The notes: generated by a model from the letters alone, not told the origin. 18,689 bases of DNA from Bacteroidetes bacterium 4572_114 (GCA_002254335.1 NIVA01000050.1:1-18689), one strand, 5' to 3'; positions 1 through 8,502 are shown, numbered from the stretch's first letter. Numbers and translations: made by a program.

Positions 1-1620
1 TTTTCACCGGTGAAATATATGGATTACTATTTGGTCGATGGTGGCATTGTGAATAATTACCCGGCAAAAAATGTGAAGGAAATGGGAGCTGATATTATTG
101 TTGGGGGCGATGTGCAGTCCGGCCTGATAAAATCTATCGACAGCTTAAATTCATTAACAGCAATTTTAGACCAAATTACAAGCTACCATCGCATTAATGC
201 CAACGAGGTGGGTTATGCAATGACCGATTTATATGTGCGGATGCCCCTACACTTTTCAATGATGGATTTTGAAGCCTACGACTCTATCATAGCTGTGGGC
301 GAACGCATTGGCAGGGCACATTTCGACGAAATAAAAGCCCTTGCCGACTCACTGAATGACATTGAATATAAACCCATAAAAAAATATGATGCTGTACCAC
401 TTGATTCAATTTTCATTAATAATGTGATAATTACCGGTTCAAAAAAAATGACACCCAAATATTTCAGGAACCTTTTTGATGAGGCAGAAAATTCATGGGT
501 ACAATTAGATGGCCTGGAAAAAACAATCAGGCTCATGGTTGGCACAAGGTTTTTTCAAAAAATAGACTATGAGCTTGAACCCACAGGAGACGGCCAGGCA
601 AACCTCATCATTAAGGTGAAGGATGCCGATCCCGGCTATGTTTCTGCGGGTGTGCATTACGATAATAATTATCATGGGAGCATACTCCTAAATGGTACAT
701 TTAGAAATGTTTTAGGAAAGCGCACCAAACTTCTAACCGACCTGGTGTTAGGTTCAAATCCCCGGCTGAGGGCTTTATATATGTTAGATAATGCGAATAA
801 ACCAGGCTTTGGGGTAAAGGTTGATTTATACAGTTTTAAGTTTGATGATTATGATAAAGATGTGAAACTAAACACTTTTACATTTAATAATTATGGCATT
901 TCGGCATTTGCAAATTCGAGCCTGAAAAACTCCTATAGTTTCAGGCTTGGGGTTGAATACCAATATTTTCAGTTCAAACAGAATGTAATTGTTGACACCT
1001 TGCTCGAAAATTTTAAAGACTTTAACAGTTATGGAAATCTTTTTCTGCAATTTGGTTCTGATACCCGCGATAAAAATTATTACCCAACCAAAGGTGTCCT
1101 TGCCCGGTTTAGTTTAAAATATATTATCCCTCTTTCCGACAACTGGACTCAGGTACTATTTTCAAATGCGGCAGTTATATACGGCAGATATGATCATAAT
1201 ATTAAATTGTCCAAACGTTTGGTGTTGCGCCCCGGCGTGTTTCTTGGGACAACTTTAAAACAATCACAGTCGCCCCCCATACAAAATTATTTTGCTGTTG
1301 GAGGTCTTAACCCTCAACATTATATTGATAACCATGTTGATTTTACCGGAGTAAAATTTATCCAGAGTTTTGGCTTGCATACCGCGATTGCCCGGCTTAA
1401 ATTGCAATACAATTTTTTTAAGGAAATGTATTTTATCCCCCGTATTGATGCCGGTGTAAATGAGATGGAATTTGAAGAAGTCTTCCAATTGAACAACATA
1501 ATGGTGGGCTATGGGCTAACATATGGATATAACAGCTTCATTGGCCCTATTGAACTTACCGTAATGGATTCAAATATTTCAGGGCCTATGTTGTTCCTGA
1601 ACCTGGGATTTTGGTTTTAA
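1..1620 (+). CDS. Patatin-like phospholipase with C-terminal POTRA and outer-membrane barrel (5' end outside window)
   Basis: The frame is open from base 1, so the gene begins upstream of the window; the GTG at 10 is internal. Counting from base 1, residues 11-22 carry the end of a patatin domain, with the DGG motif (Asp13) that supplies the Asp of the Ser-Asp dyad. The GxSxG serine lies outside the window. Residues about 133-205 look like a POTRA-type domain (IFINNVIITGS...). From about 210 to the end there are alternating amphipathic strands typical of a BamA/D15-type barrel, finishing in the aromatic C-terminus FLNLGFWF. This matches the Bacteroidota relatives of type Vd secreted PlpD lipases, in which the barrel anchors or exports the lipase at the outer membrane. 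Expected role: phospholipid or lysophospholipid hydrolysis at the cell surface (inferred). It is followed by 207 bp of non-coding DNA. The family call is confident; the substrate is unknown. Confidence 0.88.
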   Translation, partial: FSPVKYMDYYLVDGGIVNNYPAKNVKEMGADIIVGGDVQSGLIKSIDSLNSLTAILDQITSYHRINANEVGYAMTDLYVRMPLHFSMMDFEAYDSIIAVGERIGRAHFDEIKALADSLNDIEYKPIKKYDAVPLDSIFINNVIITGSKKMTPKYFRNLFDEAENSWVQLDGLEKTIRLMVGTRFFQKIDYELEPTGDGQANLIIKVKDADPGYVSAGVHYDNNYHGSILLNGTFRNVLGKRTKLLTDLVLGSNPRLRALYMLDNANKPGFGVKVDLYSFKFDDYDKDVKLNTFTFNNYGISAFANSSLKNSYSFRLGVEYQYFQFKQNVIVDTLLENFKDFNSYGNLFLQFGSDTRDKNYYPTKGVLARFSLKYIIPLSDNWTQVLFSNAAVIYGRYDHNIKLSKRLVLRPGVFLGTTLKQSQSPPIQNYFAVGGLNPQHYIDNHVDFTGVKFIQSFGLHTAIARLKLQYNFFKEMYFIPRIDAGVNEMEFEEVFQLNNIMVGYGLTYGYNSFIGPIELTVMDSNISGPMLFLNLGFWF

Positions 1621-1713
1621 AACATTTTTTATCTAACATACCCCGGGTTTCGAGAGTGTAAAAAATCCTTGATGGCACAAACACGATGTTGGCCCTGTAT
1701 TACAAATAATTTA

Positions 1714-1751
1714 GAACAGCAATAAATTTATTGAACAGCAACACATTTATT
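1714..1751. repeat. Two adjacent 19-bp direct repeats upstream of nhaD
   Basis: Bases 1714-1732 (GAACAGCAATAAATTTATT) and 1733-1751 (GAACAGCAACACATTTATT) are head-to-tail copies matching at 17 of 19 positions. They end about 33 bp before the putative -7 element of nhaD. A 19-bp period is close to two helical turns, which would suit an activator or repressor binding on one face of the DNA. That role is inference. Confidence 0.6.
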
Positions 1752-1783
1752 TATTTTCGATTATCGGGTTTAACTTCTTTAAT

Positions 1784-1791
1784 TACTTTTG
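1784..1791 (+). promoter_or_regulatory. Putative Bacteroidota -7 element for nhaD
   Basis: TACTTTTG matches the Bacteroidota sigma-ABfr -7 consensus TAnnTTTG and lies 36 bp before the nhaD ATG at 1828. A TTTT-rich stretch at about 1752-1758 sits at roughly the right distance for the -33 region but is a poor match. No Shine-Dalgarno sequence is visible before the ATG, which is usual in this phylum. Confidence 0.5.
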
Positions 1792-1827
1792 CGCCCTTAA
1801 AAATTTAAACCTAAATTTTATTATCGT

Positions 1828-3282
1828 ATGTTTATTCTACTATTAGTGATTTTTGTCCTTGGGTACACAATGATTGCCCTCGAACACCCATTAAAGATTG
1901 ACAAAGCAGCATCTGCCCTGCTCACGGGGACTATCCTCTGGGGCCTTTATGCATTAAATGCCACAGGGATATTAGGTCTTGGTCTAAGCCCTGCGTGGGA
2001 AGCTGTTCAACAAATGTCGCATGACATTATGCAGTTCATCAAACCGTCAGTTGATGGTGCAGCCTTCGACAGGCTTTGGGGAAACCCGGCAGAGATGGGC
2101 CATGAAGTTGTTCATTTTGTGCAACACGACCTGAACCATCACCTCATTGAAATTGCCCAAATCCTGTTTTTTCTTCTCGGTGCAATGACCATCGTTGAAA
2201 CTGTTGACCAACACCAGGGTTTCAAACTAATTACCGATAAAATTAAGACCACCAGTAAAGTTAAACTGTTGTGGATACTTAGCTTCCTTACCTTTTTCAT
2301 GTCGGCCACATTAGATAACCTTACAACAACAATAGTCCTGGTTGCACTTCTCCGAAAGTTGATCGATGACAAGAAAACCAGGTGGTTCTTTGCCAGTATG
2401 GTTGTGTTGGCGGCCAACGCCGGTGGTGCTTGGTCGCCAATTGGCGATGTTACTACCATCATGCTTTGGATAGGCGGACAGATTACAGCAGTAAATATTA
2501 TCAGTGATGTTATTTTGCCCAGTCTTGCCACAATGGTCGTCCCCCTGGTTATTGTAAGCTTTACGGTAAAAGGAAACGTTACAAGGCCAGTCCTCGACAA
2601 CGGTGAAACCAGGGAATTTACATCAGCTTTCGAACGCAAATTGTTATTGATTATGGGTGTTGCCGCCCTGCTGTTCGTGCCTGTATTTAAAACCATGACC
2701 CACCTCCCTCCCTTTGTTGGCATGTTATTTGGCCTGGGCGTTATTTGGGCAACCACCGAAATTATACACCGCAACAAACCATTGGAAGACAAAAGAAAAC
2801 TTACTGTTATAGGTATTTTGAGAAAAGTAGATACGGCCACAATATTCTTCTTCATGGGGATTTTGCTTGCCGTGGCCGCATTGCAATCGGCCGGGCATCT
2901 TGATGTACTGGCAAAATACTTAGATGAGAACTTAAGCAATATATACCTGATCAACCTGATAATTGGTGCCCTGTCGGCCATTGTTGACAATGTACCATTG
3001 GTGGCTGGCGCCATGGGCATGTACCCCATTATCGATCCTGATATGGCTACCGGTTTTTTGGCCGATTTTGTGGTCGATGGTAAATTTTGGCAGTTCCTTG
3101 CTTATTGTGCAGGTACAGGCGGGAGCATACTTATTATTGGTTCGGCAGCAGGTGTTGCCGCCATGGGGCTTGAAAAAATTGATTTTATCTGGTACTTGAA
3201 AAAAATAAGTTTGTTGGCACTTGCCGGTTATCTTGCCGGGGCAGCAGTCTATTATGTCCAGATGGAAGTATTTGGGTTTTAG
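1828..3282 (+). CDS. nhaD: Na+/H+ antiporter, NhaD family
   Basis: The 484-residue integral membrane protein has about a dozen hydrophobic segments. NhaD exchanges cytoplasmic Na+ (or Li+) for external H+, giving salt and alkali tolerance. Family hallmarks seen in the translation are SATLDNLTTT (159-168, with Asp163/Asn164), NAGGAWSPIGDVTT (197-210, Asp207) and IVDNVPLVAGAMGMYP (Asp387/Asn388), the paired half-helix motifs of the ion-transporter superfamily. A His-rich polar stretch at about 91-106 precedes the third hydrophobic segment. The start is the first ATG and encodes the hydrophobic N-terminal helix directly. It stands alone with its own likely promoter (1784-1791) and terminator (3315-3361), so it is probably monocistronic. 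Length and motifs are normal for the family. Confidence 0.95.
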   Translation: MFILLLVIFVLGYTMIALEHPLKIDKAASALLTGTILWGLYALNATGILGLGLSPAWEAVQQMSHDIMQFIKPSVDGAAFDRLWGNPAEMGHEVVHFVQHDLNHHLIEIAQILFFLLGAMTIVETVDQHQGFKLITDKIKTTSKVKLLWILSFLTFFMSATLDNLTTTIVLVALLRKLIDDKKTRWFFASMVVLAANAGGAWSPIGDVTTIMLWIGGQITAVNIISDVILPSLATMVVPLVIVSFTVKGNVTRPVLDNGETREFTSAFERKLLLIMGVAALLFVPVFKTMTHLPPFVGMLFGLGVIWATTEIIHRNKPLEDKRKLTVIGILRKVDTATIFFFMGILLAVAALQSAGHLDVLAKYLDENLSNIYLINLIIGALSAIVDNVPLVAGAMGMYPIIDPDMATGFLADFVVDGKFWQFLAYCAGTGGSILIIGSAAGVAAMGLEKIDFIWYLKKISLLALAGYLAGAAVYYVQMEVFGF

Positions 3283-3314
3283 TCCCTGCTATTTAAGGAA
3301 ATAGCCCTCAATAT

Positions 3315-3361
3315 AAATGCCACATGTTCACAAATTATTTGTGGCCTTGTGGCATTTTTTT
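3315..3361 (+). terminator. Intrinsic terminator of nhaD
   Basis: AAATGCCACA (3315-3324) pairs perfectly with TGTGGCATTT (3348-3357), and the T tract runs on to 3362. An inner 6-bp hairpin, CACAAA/TTTGTG (3329-3334 with 3338-3343), lies inside the loop. It begins 33 bp after the nhaD stop codon. Confidence 0.85.
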
Positions 3362-3400
3362 TAGTATGAACAGCACAAAAGCATATTTTTGATTTAAATA

Positions 3401-3538
3401 CATGAGTTTAGTCTAAAAAGTAAATATTTGGGTGAATAGCTGTCAGACAGTTTAGATTAAAAGTCAGACATATAACACTTTAGCTTCTGTGTGAAAATAG
3501 AAGCTAATTGTCTGACAGCTTTTTAGACCTGACTCATG
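3401..3538 (+). repeat. Hairpin-forming MITE-like element, copy 1
   Basis: The ends are near-perfect inverted repeats: CATGAGTTTAGTCTAAAAAG (3401-3420) against 3519-3538, 17 of 20 positions matching, with the inner 10 bp perfect. An internal perfect 12-bp inverted repeat, AGCTGTCAGACA (3438-3449) with TGTCTGACAGCT (3509-3520), shares its right arm with the terminal repeat, leaving a 17-nt bulge on the left. A further 9-bp hairpin (3480-3488 with 3499-3507) sits at the tip. Bases 3421-3538 recur at 10057-10173, about 88% identical by hand alignment and in the same orientation. No coding capacity is visible. It resembles a non-autonomous transposable element (MITE/REP type); a structured RNA is an alternative. 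Confidence 0.72.
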
Positions 3539-3641
3539 GAACAAAAATATTGAGGTCCTTACCGGTTATTCTGAGGATGAAATGAAAAATATCTCTTTTC
3601 AGGGTTTAAAAAACCATATTCAAAATTTTTCGCACCTTTGA
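3537..3641 (+). pseudogene. Short PAS-domain remnant
   Basis: Immediately after the repeat, one frame reads WNKNIEVLTGYSEDEM (3537-3584), which closely matches the N-terminal helix region of PAS sensor domains (the 'N..fe.lTGYs.eE' signature of histidine kinases). It continues for about 20 more residues without obvious PAS similarity and stops at TGA 3639-3641. There is no usable start codon and no domain on either side. It is best read as a relic of a sensor gene whose 5' side was replaced by the repeat element. The family call rests on one short motif. Confidence 0.45.
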
Positions 3642-3675
3642 CGAAAGTTTTAAATAAACCATCAATATCAAATAC

Positions 3676-4851
3676 ATGAAAAATATTATACCCTTTTATG
3701 TAAAGATCAGCTCGATAGTACTGCTTATCCTGGCAGTTGCCTCATGTGCTGAACAAGAACAACAAGCCCCTCCCCCACCCGAAATACCGGTTGTCGAGGT
3801 GATTCAGGAAGATATGCCAATTTACCAGGAATTTGTTGGTCAGGTTTATGGCTATTCCGACATCCCGATCAGGGCCAGGGTTGTTGGTTTTCTGGAAGGG
3901 ATCCATTTTGAAGAAGGCCTAAAGGTTGGCAAGGATCAGTTGCTTTACACCATTAACCCTGAAGAGTATCAGGCAAAAGTGGCCACCCAACAAAGCCAAC
4001 TGGCCGAATCAAGGACAGCCCTGACGAAATCACAAAGTGACCTGGACAGGATCAAGCCCCTCGCCAGGATAAATGCAGTAAGCCAGAGTGACCTGGTTGC
4101 TGCACAGGCAGAATACGATGCATCCCTTGCTTATGTAGAAGCGATGAAATCAAATCTGAAATTTGCCAATATCAACCTCAGTTATTGTTGGATTAAATCC
4201 CCTATCAATGGTACTATTGGAAAAACCCTGGCACGAGTAGGTGAATTTGTTGGTCAGGACCCTAACCCCGTAATCCTAAATACCGTTTCAACCGTTGACA
4301 AAGTGCGTGTTGAATTTTATCTCACAGAATCTGACTATATCCGACTGGCAAGGGAGTACAAAGAGATAAATCATGTTAACGAAAAAAATATTAATGAAAT
4401 AGAAAATGAAGAAAAACTGAGCCTTATACTTGCAGATGGGTCAACATTCAAATACAAGGGATATGTCAATTTTATTAACCGTGAAGTTGACCCACAAACA
4501 GGTTCCCTGTTGGTACAGGCTATATTCCCTAACCCTGATAAATTATTAAAACCAGGACAATACGCCAAAGTAGTTGTAAAAATGAAAGAGGTAAAAGATG
4601 CACTTTTAGTTCCACAACGATGTGTTATGGAAATGCAAGGACAATATTCGGTTTTTGTTGTTAACAATGACAACAAAGTTGAGGGCCGACAAATTGTTGC
4701 AGGAGAGCGTATAAACGATTATATGATAGTAAGGGAGGGTGTCCAGGCAGGAGATAAAGTTGTAATTGATGCTCTGCAAAAAGTAGGTTCAGGACTTGAA
4801 GTGAAACCTGAAGTTACTAAATTCGAAAGCAAATCAACCAAACAAAACTAA
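3676..4851 (+). CDS. RND efflux periplasmic adaptor (AcrA/MexA-type membrane fusion lipoprotein)
   Basis: The 391-residue protein begins with a lipoprotein signal peptide whose lipobox VASC places the acylated cysteine at Cys24, followed by a Pro-rich linker (31-38). The order of parts is that of AcrA: first lipoyl half (about 60-97, with GFLEGIHFEEGLKVGKDQLL), a coiled-coil hairpin (about 98-168, rich in Gln/Ala/Ser), second lipoyl half (about 170-200), then a beta-barrel and membrane-proximal domain. It bridges the inner-membrane pump and the outer-membrane channel in the periplasm. The pump gene starts 5 nt after its stop, so they form one operon. A conventional promoter is not evident; CACCTTTG at 3633-3640 is only a partial -7 match. 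The repeat element and PAS relic lie directly upstream. Confidence 0.94.
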   Translation: MKNIIPFYVKISSIVLLILAVASCAEQEQQAPPPPEIPVVEVIQEDMPIYQEFVGQVYGYSDIPIRARVVGFLEGIHFEEGLKVGKDQLLYTINPEEYQAKVATQQSQLAESRTALTKSQSDLDRIKPLARINAVSQSDLVAAQAEYDASLAYVEAMKSNLKFANINLSYCWIKSPINGTIGKTLARVGEFVGQDPNPVILNTVSTVDKVRVEFYLTESDYIRLAREYKEINHVNEKNINEIENEEKLSLILADGSTFKYKGYVNFINREVDPQTGSLLVQAIFPNPDKLLKPGQYAKVVVKMKEVKDALLVPQRCVMEMQGQYSVFVVNNDNKVEGRQIVAGERINDYMIVREGVQAGDKVVIDALQKVGSGLEVKPEVTKFESKSTKQN

Positions 4852-4856
4852 GGGCT

Positions 4857-7800
4857 ATGGCTGAAAACAAAGGAAATTTCTTCGTCCACCGGCCCATTGT
4901 TGCCATGGTTATCGCCATCGTAATCGTAATTATTGGTACGGTTTCATTAATTGGCCTCGCCATCGAGCAATACCCAAACCTCACCCCTCCCATCGTTCAG
5001 GTTAGGGGAACTTATACCGGGGCCAATGCTTTAAATGTTGAGGAAGCGATGGCAACCCCATTGGAACAGCAAATCAATGGTGTTGATAATATGATCTACA
5101 TGAAATCGACCAATGCCAACGATGGAACAATGGTGATTGATGTTTCGTTTACGGTTGGGACTGACCCTGACATGAACACCGTTCTTACACAAAACAGGGT
5201 GTCGGCAGCAACTGCCAAACTGCCCGAATCGGTTAAAAAATATGGGGTGACTACTGAAAAGTCTCTACCAAACATATTGATGCTGGTTACCTTAACTTCT
5301 GATGGGCGGTACGATCAGGATTTTTTGGGCAACTACGCCTTAATCAATATCAAAGACCAACTGGCAAGGATAAAAGGGATTGGCAGGGTAAATATTATGG
5401 GGGCGGCCGATTATTCCATGCGCATTTGGGTTAAGCCCGATCGCCTGTCGCAAATGGGGTTGACCGTGCCCGAAATCACTAATGCCATCAATGAACAAAA
5501 CATTATTGTTCCCGGCGGAAAGTTTGGGGCCGAACCTGCACCTCCCGGAACGGAGTTTACTTACACAGTTCGTTTACCTGAGCGGTTTAATTCGCCGGAG
5601 GCCTTTGGGGAAATTGTGGTAAGGACGCAACCTGATGGTTCTCAAATAAAATTGAGGGATGTTGCTACAATCAACCTGGGTGTAGAAACTTACAGTATGA
5701 TCCCCAGGCTCAATGGTAAAACTGCTGCCATTATTGCACTCTACCAGGCCCCCGGCTCCAATGCCGTTGATTTGGCCACAAAAGCAATTGCTGAAATGGA
5801 TGTGCTGGCAAAAGACTTTCCCGAAAGTATAAAATATGATGTTTCATTAGACTCAACCGCACCAATTACGGCTGGCATCAAAGATATTATAGTTACCCTG
5901 TTTATTGCTTTGCTCCTCGTTATCCTGGTGGTATTTATTTTTATCCAGGATTGGCGGGCAACACTTATTCCCACCCTTGCTATTCCGGTTTCATTAATCG
6001 GTGCCTTCATGTTTTTCCCGGCCCTTGGTTTTACCATAAATGTATTGTCCCTTCTAGGGCTGGTACTGGCCATCGGTATTGTTGTTGACGATGCCATTGT
6101 TGTTGTTGAAGCCGTACAGGTAAACATAGCCAAAGGCATGAACAGCAAAGATGCTACACTGGATGCTATGGCAAAAGTAACAGCCCCGGTAATTGCCACA
6201 ACACTGGTATTGATTGCCGTGTTTATCCCCGTTGCCGGGATGGCTGGAATTACAGGCCTGCTTTATCAGCAGTTTGCAATAACCATTGTGGTGTCTGTTA
6301 TTGTATCTTCGGTGAACGCACTTACGCTTAGTCCTGCACTTTGTTCCATATTATTAAAAGAGCCAAAACCTTATGGCGGGCCACTCGGTTGGTTCTTCAA
6401 GAAATTCAACCAGGGAATGGACAAAACCACTGATGCTTACATGAGTTTCACCAATGTTGTTGCCCGCAAACTAAAAAGAAGCGTAGTGTTTATTGTCATT
6501 GTTACCATTGCGGCAGGAATTTTTGGCGGTATGGTCCCCGGAGGGTTTATCCCGGAAGAAGACATGGGTTACTTCTTTGTAAATATACAATTGCCCGATG
6601 CAGCTTCTTTACAACGCGCCGATGTAGTTTCACAACAGGTGGAGCATATTATGGCAGAATATGAAGAAATAGAATATATAACCACGGCAACCGGTTACAG
6701 TATGTTGTCAGGAGCCATGACCTCGAATAGTGCAATGATATTTGGCTCTCTCGTAGATTGGTCGGAAAGGGACCTTACTGCCGAAGAAATTATTGCAATG
6801 GTAAACAAAAGGCTGATGACTGAAATTAAAGGGGCACAGGTATTTGCTTTTGGCCCGCCGGCTATTCCAGGCCTGGGTAATGGCTCCGGTTTTAGTATTA
6901 TGTTACAGGATAAAGGGGGCAATACACCGGAATATCTCGCTGAAAATACGATAAATTTCATCAAGGCAGCCAATGAACACCCTGCAATTGGAAAAGCATT
7001 TACTACTTTTCAGGCTACAGTACCACAGCGTTTTATGGATATCGACAGGGAAAAAGCTTTAAAACTGGGAATAAACTTAAATGACCTCTACACTACTGTT
7101 GGCGCATTTATGGGAGGCTCTTATATAAATGACTTTACCCGTTTCGGGAGATTGTACAAATCCTATATTCAAGCCGAACCTAAGTACCGGGTTAATGAAG
7201 AACAGATCAATAATTTCTTTATTAAAAATGATGTAGGAAAGATGGTTCCCCTGGCAACAGTTGCCACTATCCGTCCTATTTCGGGGCCTGATTACACCAG
7301 CCGGTTTAACCTTTTCCGTTCGGTTGAAGTTACCGGCGGACCGGCAGAAGGCTACACATCTGAACAAGCAAGGGTTGCATTGAAAGAAGTGGCAGCGGAA
7401 GTACTTCCGCAAGACATGAGTTACGCATGGAATGCAATGTCGTTCCAGGAAGAGAAAGCCTCCGGGCAATTGGGCATAATCCTAACCTTTTCATTGATAT
7501 TTGTATTCCTGATCCTTTCTGCTCAATACGAAAGTTGGTCATTACCATTTAGTATTTTGATGGGAACACCTTTTGCTATTTTTGGTGCATTAATAGCACT
7601 TTGGGCAGGAAGGATGATCAGCCCTACATTTGAGAACAATATTTTCGCCCAGGTTTCTTTTGTGATGCTAATTGGTATGGCTGCAAAAAATGCCATCCTG
7701 ATAGTTGAATTTGCCAATGATGAATTTAAAAAAGGAGATAGTCTTTTCGATGCTGCTGTTAAGGCAGCAAGGTCAAGGTTCAGACCTATTTTAATGACTG

Positions 7801-8024
7801 CTTTCTCATTTATCCTCGGTGTCTTCCCTCTTGTTATTGCATCAGGCTCTGGTGCCGAAGCACGTAAAGTTATGGGAATGGCATTGCTTGGAGGGATGAG
7901 CGTGGCAACATTACTGGGGATATTTATGTATCCGATGTTGTTTGTGTTGATTGGGAAACTTGCGGGTTATGAAAAGAAAAGGGAGAAATTGAAAGCGGTG
8001 GAGGTAGAAAATAAATTAACCTAA
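4857..8024 (+). CDS. RND multidrug efflux pump, HAE1 family (AcrB-type inner-membrane transporter)
   Basis: At 1055 residues the protein is full length for the family. It has the N-terminal transmembrane helix (about 12-32), two large periplasmic loops and two sets of six helices. Proton-relay residues are present: paired Asp411-Asp412 in GIVVDDAIVVVEA (TM4) and Lys944 in GMAAKNAILIVEFAND (TM10), equivalent to E. coli AcrB Asp407/Asp408 and Lys940. It exports amphiphilic drugs, bile-type compounds or lipids using the proton gradient; the substrate cannot be read from sequence. Start: ATG 5 nt after the adaptor stop. The last residues and the stop codon (8022-8024) lie inside a 30-bp direct repeat (8013-8042) repeated at 8663-8692, so the extreme C-terminus may have been altered by the downstream insertion. 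Confidence 0.96.
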   Translation: MAENKGNFFVHRPIVAMVIAIVIVIIGTVSLIGLAIEQYPNLTPPIVQVRGTYTGANALNVEEAMATPLEQQINGVDNMIYMKSTNANDGTMVIDVSFTVGTDPDMNTVLTQNRVSAATAKLPESVKKYGVTTEKSLPNILMLVTLTSDGRYDQDFLGNYALINIKDQLARIKGIGRVNIMGAADYSMRIWVKPDRLSQMGLTVPEITNAINEQNIIVPGGKFGAEPAPPGTEFTYTVRLPERFNSPEAFGEIVVRTQPDGSQIKLRDVATINLGVETYSMIPRLNGKTAAIIALYQAPGSNAVDLATKAIAEMDVLAKDFPESIKYDVSLDSTAPITAGIKDIIVTLFIALLLVILVVFIFIQDWRATLIPTLAIPVSLIGAFMFFPALGFTINVLSLLGLVLAIGIVVDDAIVVVEAVQVNIAKGMNSKDATLDAMAKVTAPVIATTLVLIAVFIPVAGMAGITGLLYQQFAITIVVSVIVSSVNALTLSPALCSILLKEPKPYGGPLGWFFKKFNQGMDKTTDAYMSFTNVVARKLKRSVVFIVIVTIAAGIFGGMVPGGFIPEEDMGYFFVNIQLPDAASLQRADVVSQQVEHIMAEYEEIEYITTATGYSMLSGAMTSNSAMIFGSLVDWSERDLTAEEIIAMVNKRLMTEIKGAQVFAFGPPAIPGLGNGSGFSIMLQDKGGNTPEYLAENTINFIKAANEHPAIGKAFTTFQATVPQRFMDIDREKALKLGINLNDLYTTVGAFMGGSYINDFTRFGRLYKSYIQAEPKYRVNEEQINNFFIKNDVGKMVPLATVATIRPISGPDYTSRFNLFRSVEVTGGPAEGYTSEQARVALKEVAAEVLPQDMSYAWNAMSFQEEKASGQLGIILTFSLIFVFLILSAQYESWSLPFSILMGTPFAIFGALIALWAGRMISPTFENNIFAQVSFVMLIGMAAKNAILIVEFANDEFKKGDSLFDAAVKAARSRFRPILMTAFSFILGVFPLVIASGSGAEARKVMGMALLGGMSVATLLGIFMYPMLFVLIGKLAGYEKKREKLKAVEVENKLT

Positions 8025-8042
8025 TTGATCTAATGTCTAATT
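8013..8042 (+). repeat. 30-bp direct repeat, left copy
   Basis: Bases 8013-8042 are identical to 8663-8692, an offset of exactly 650 bp. The left copy covers the stop codon of the RND pump gene; the right copy covers the start codon of the outer-membrane-factor gene. Its last 20 bases, AATTGATCTAATGTCTAATT, occur a third time at 8503-8522, right after the four-helix-bundle gene. It could be a long target duplication or a terminal repeat of the inserted unit. Confidence 0.85.
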
Positions 8043-8134
8043 GCTCTAAATAAGTTCTAATTACTAAATCCAAATTGTTTAAATTGTTTTATCTATTTTA
8101 GAAATTTTGATTTCAGATTTAATTAGTATAATTA
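8023..8134. repeat. Left flank module of the four-helix-bundle unit
   Basis: This AT-rich block starts with AATTGATCTAATGTCTAATT (8023-8042) and ends with a diverged copy (about 8100-8134) of a 36-bp module seen better at 8578-8613 and 8627-8662. The same order of modules recurs downstream of the gene (8503-8613), so the gene is bracketed by imperfect direct repeats of about 112 bp. In addition, 8036-8053 is a perfect 18-bp inverted match to 8597-8614 (TTATTTAGAGCAATTAGA). Confidence 0.7.
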
Positions 8135-8154
8135 GAAATTATAAATTTAAAACT

Positions 8155-8502
8155 ATGAACAAAATATATGACCTCGAAGAGCGAACAGCAGTTTTCGGAG
8201 AAAACATAATTGAGTTTCTTAAGAAAGTACCTGGCAACCGTATTAACAATGAATTAATAACACAACTTGTAAAAGCTGGCACAAGCGTGGGCGCAAATTA
8301 TAGTGAGGCTGACGATGCGGTTAGTAAAAAAGATTTTAAAAATAAAATTGGCATATCCAAAAAAGAATCAAGAGAATGTAAACATTTTTTAAGGATGATT
8401 TGGACTGCTGAGCCGAAATTAAAAGATGAGGCAAAAGTGCTTTGGCAGGAAGCGAAAGAATTGAATTTGATATTTAATGCAATATTTAATAAACTGAAGT
8501 GA
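8155..8502 (+). CDS. Four-helix-bundle protein of the 23S rRNA intervening-sequence (S23/IVP) family
   Basis: From ATG 8155 the product is 115 residues. The frame stays open upstream to a TTG at 8107, but those 16 extra codons come from the AT-rich repeat flank and are not family-like, so I start at 8155. The protein is all-helical and shows the family signature QLVKAGTSVGANYSEADDAVSKKDF (37-61) and a C-terminal helix ending in FNAIFNKLK. The family was named from ORFs inside 23S rRNA intervening sequences and includes the Avd accessory protein of diversity-generating retroelements; stand-alone copies have no established biochemical role. It lies between the pump and outer-membrane-factor genes of an efflux operon, flanked by repeats on both sides, and has no functional link to export. 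Its lower GC content than its neighbours fits an insertion. Confidence 0.9.
   Translation: MNKIYDLEERTAVFGENIIEFLKKVPGNRINNELITQLVKAGTSVGANYSEADDAVSKKDFKNKIGISKKESRECKHFLRMIWTAEPKLKDEAKVLWQEAKELNLIFNAIFNKLK

Noticed and set aside
10..1620. GTG at base 10 as the true start of the phospholipase
   Set aside because: The frame is open to base 1, and the patatin domain would lack its nucleophile. The gene simply enters from outside the window.
2139..3029. Long minus-strand open frame (296 codons) opposite nhaD
   Set aside because: It lies entirely inside the clear NhaD coding sequence. Its composition is the reverse complement of hydrophobic codons and it has no recognisable motif or promoter.
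3401..3538. Repeat copy 1 as the promoter or riboswitch of the efflux operon
   Set aside because: The second copy lies downstream of the operon rather than in front of a related gene, and the terminal inverted repeats fit an inserted element better. A secondary regulatory effect is not excluded.
8107..8154. TTG start giving 16 extra N-terminal residues to the four-helix-bundle protein
   Set aside because: The extra codons come from the repeat module and lack family similarity; ATG 8155 fits the family start.
8155..8502. Diversity-generating retroelement, because the small protein is related to Avd
   Set aside because: No reverse transcriptase and no template/variable repeat pair with adenine-specific differences is present nearby.
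8155..8502. A 23S rRNA intervening sequence
   Set aside because: The flanks are efflux genes; no rRNA sequence is visible on either side.
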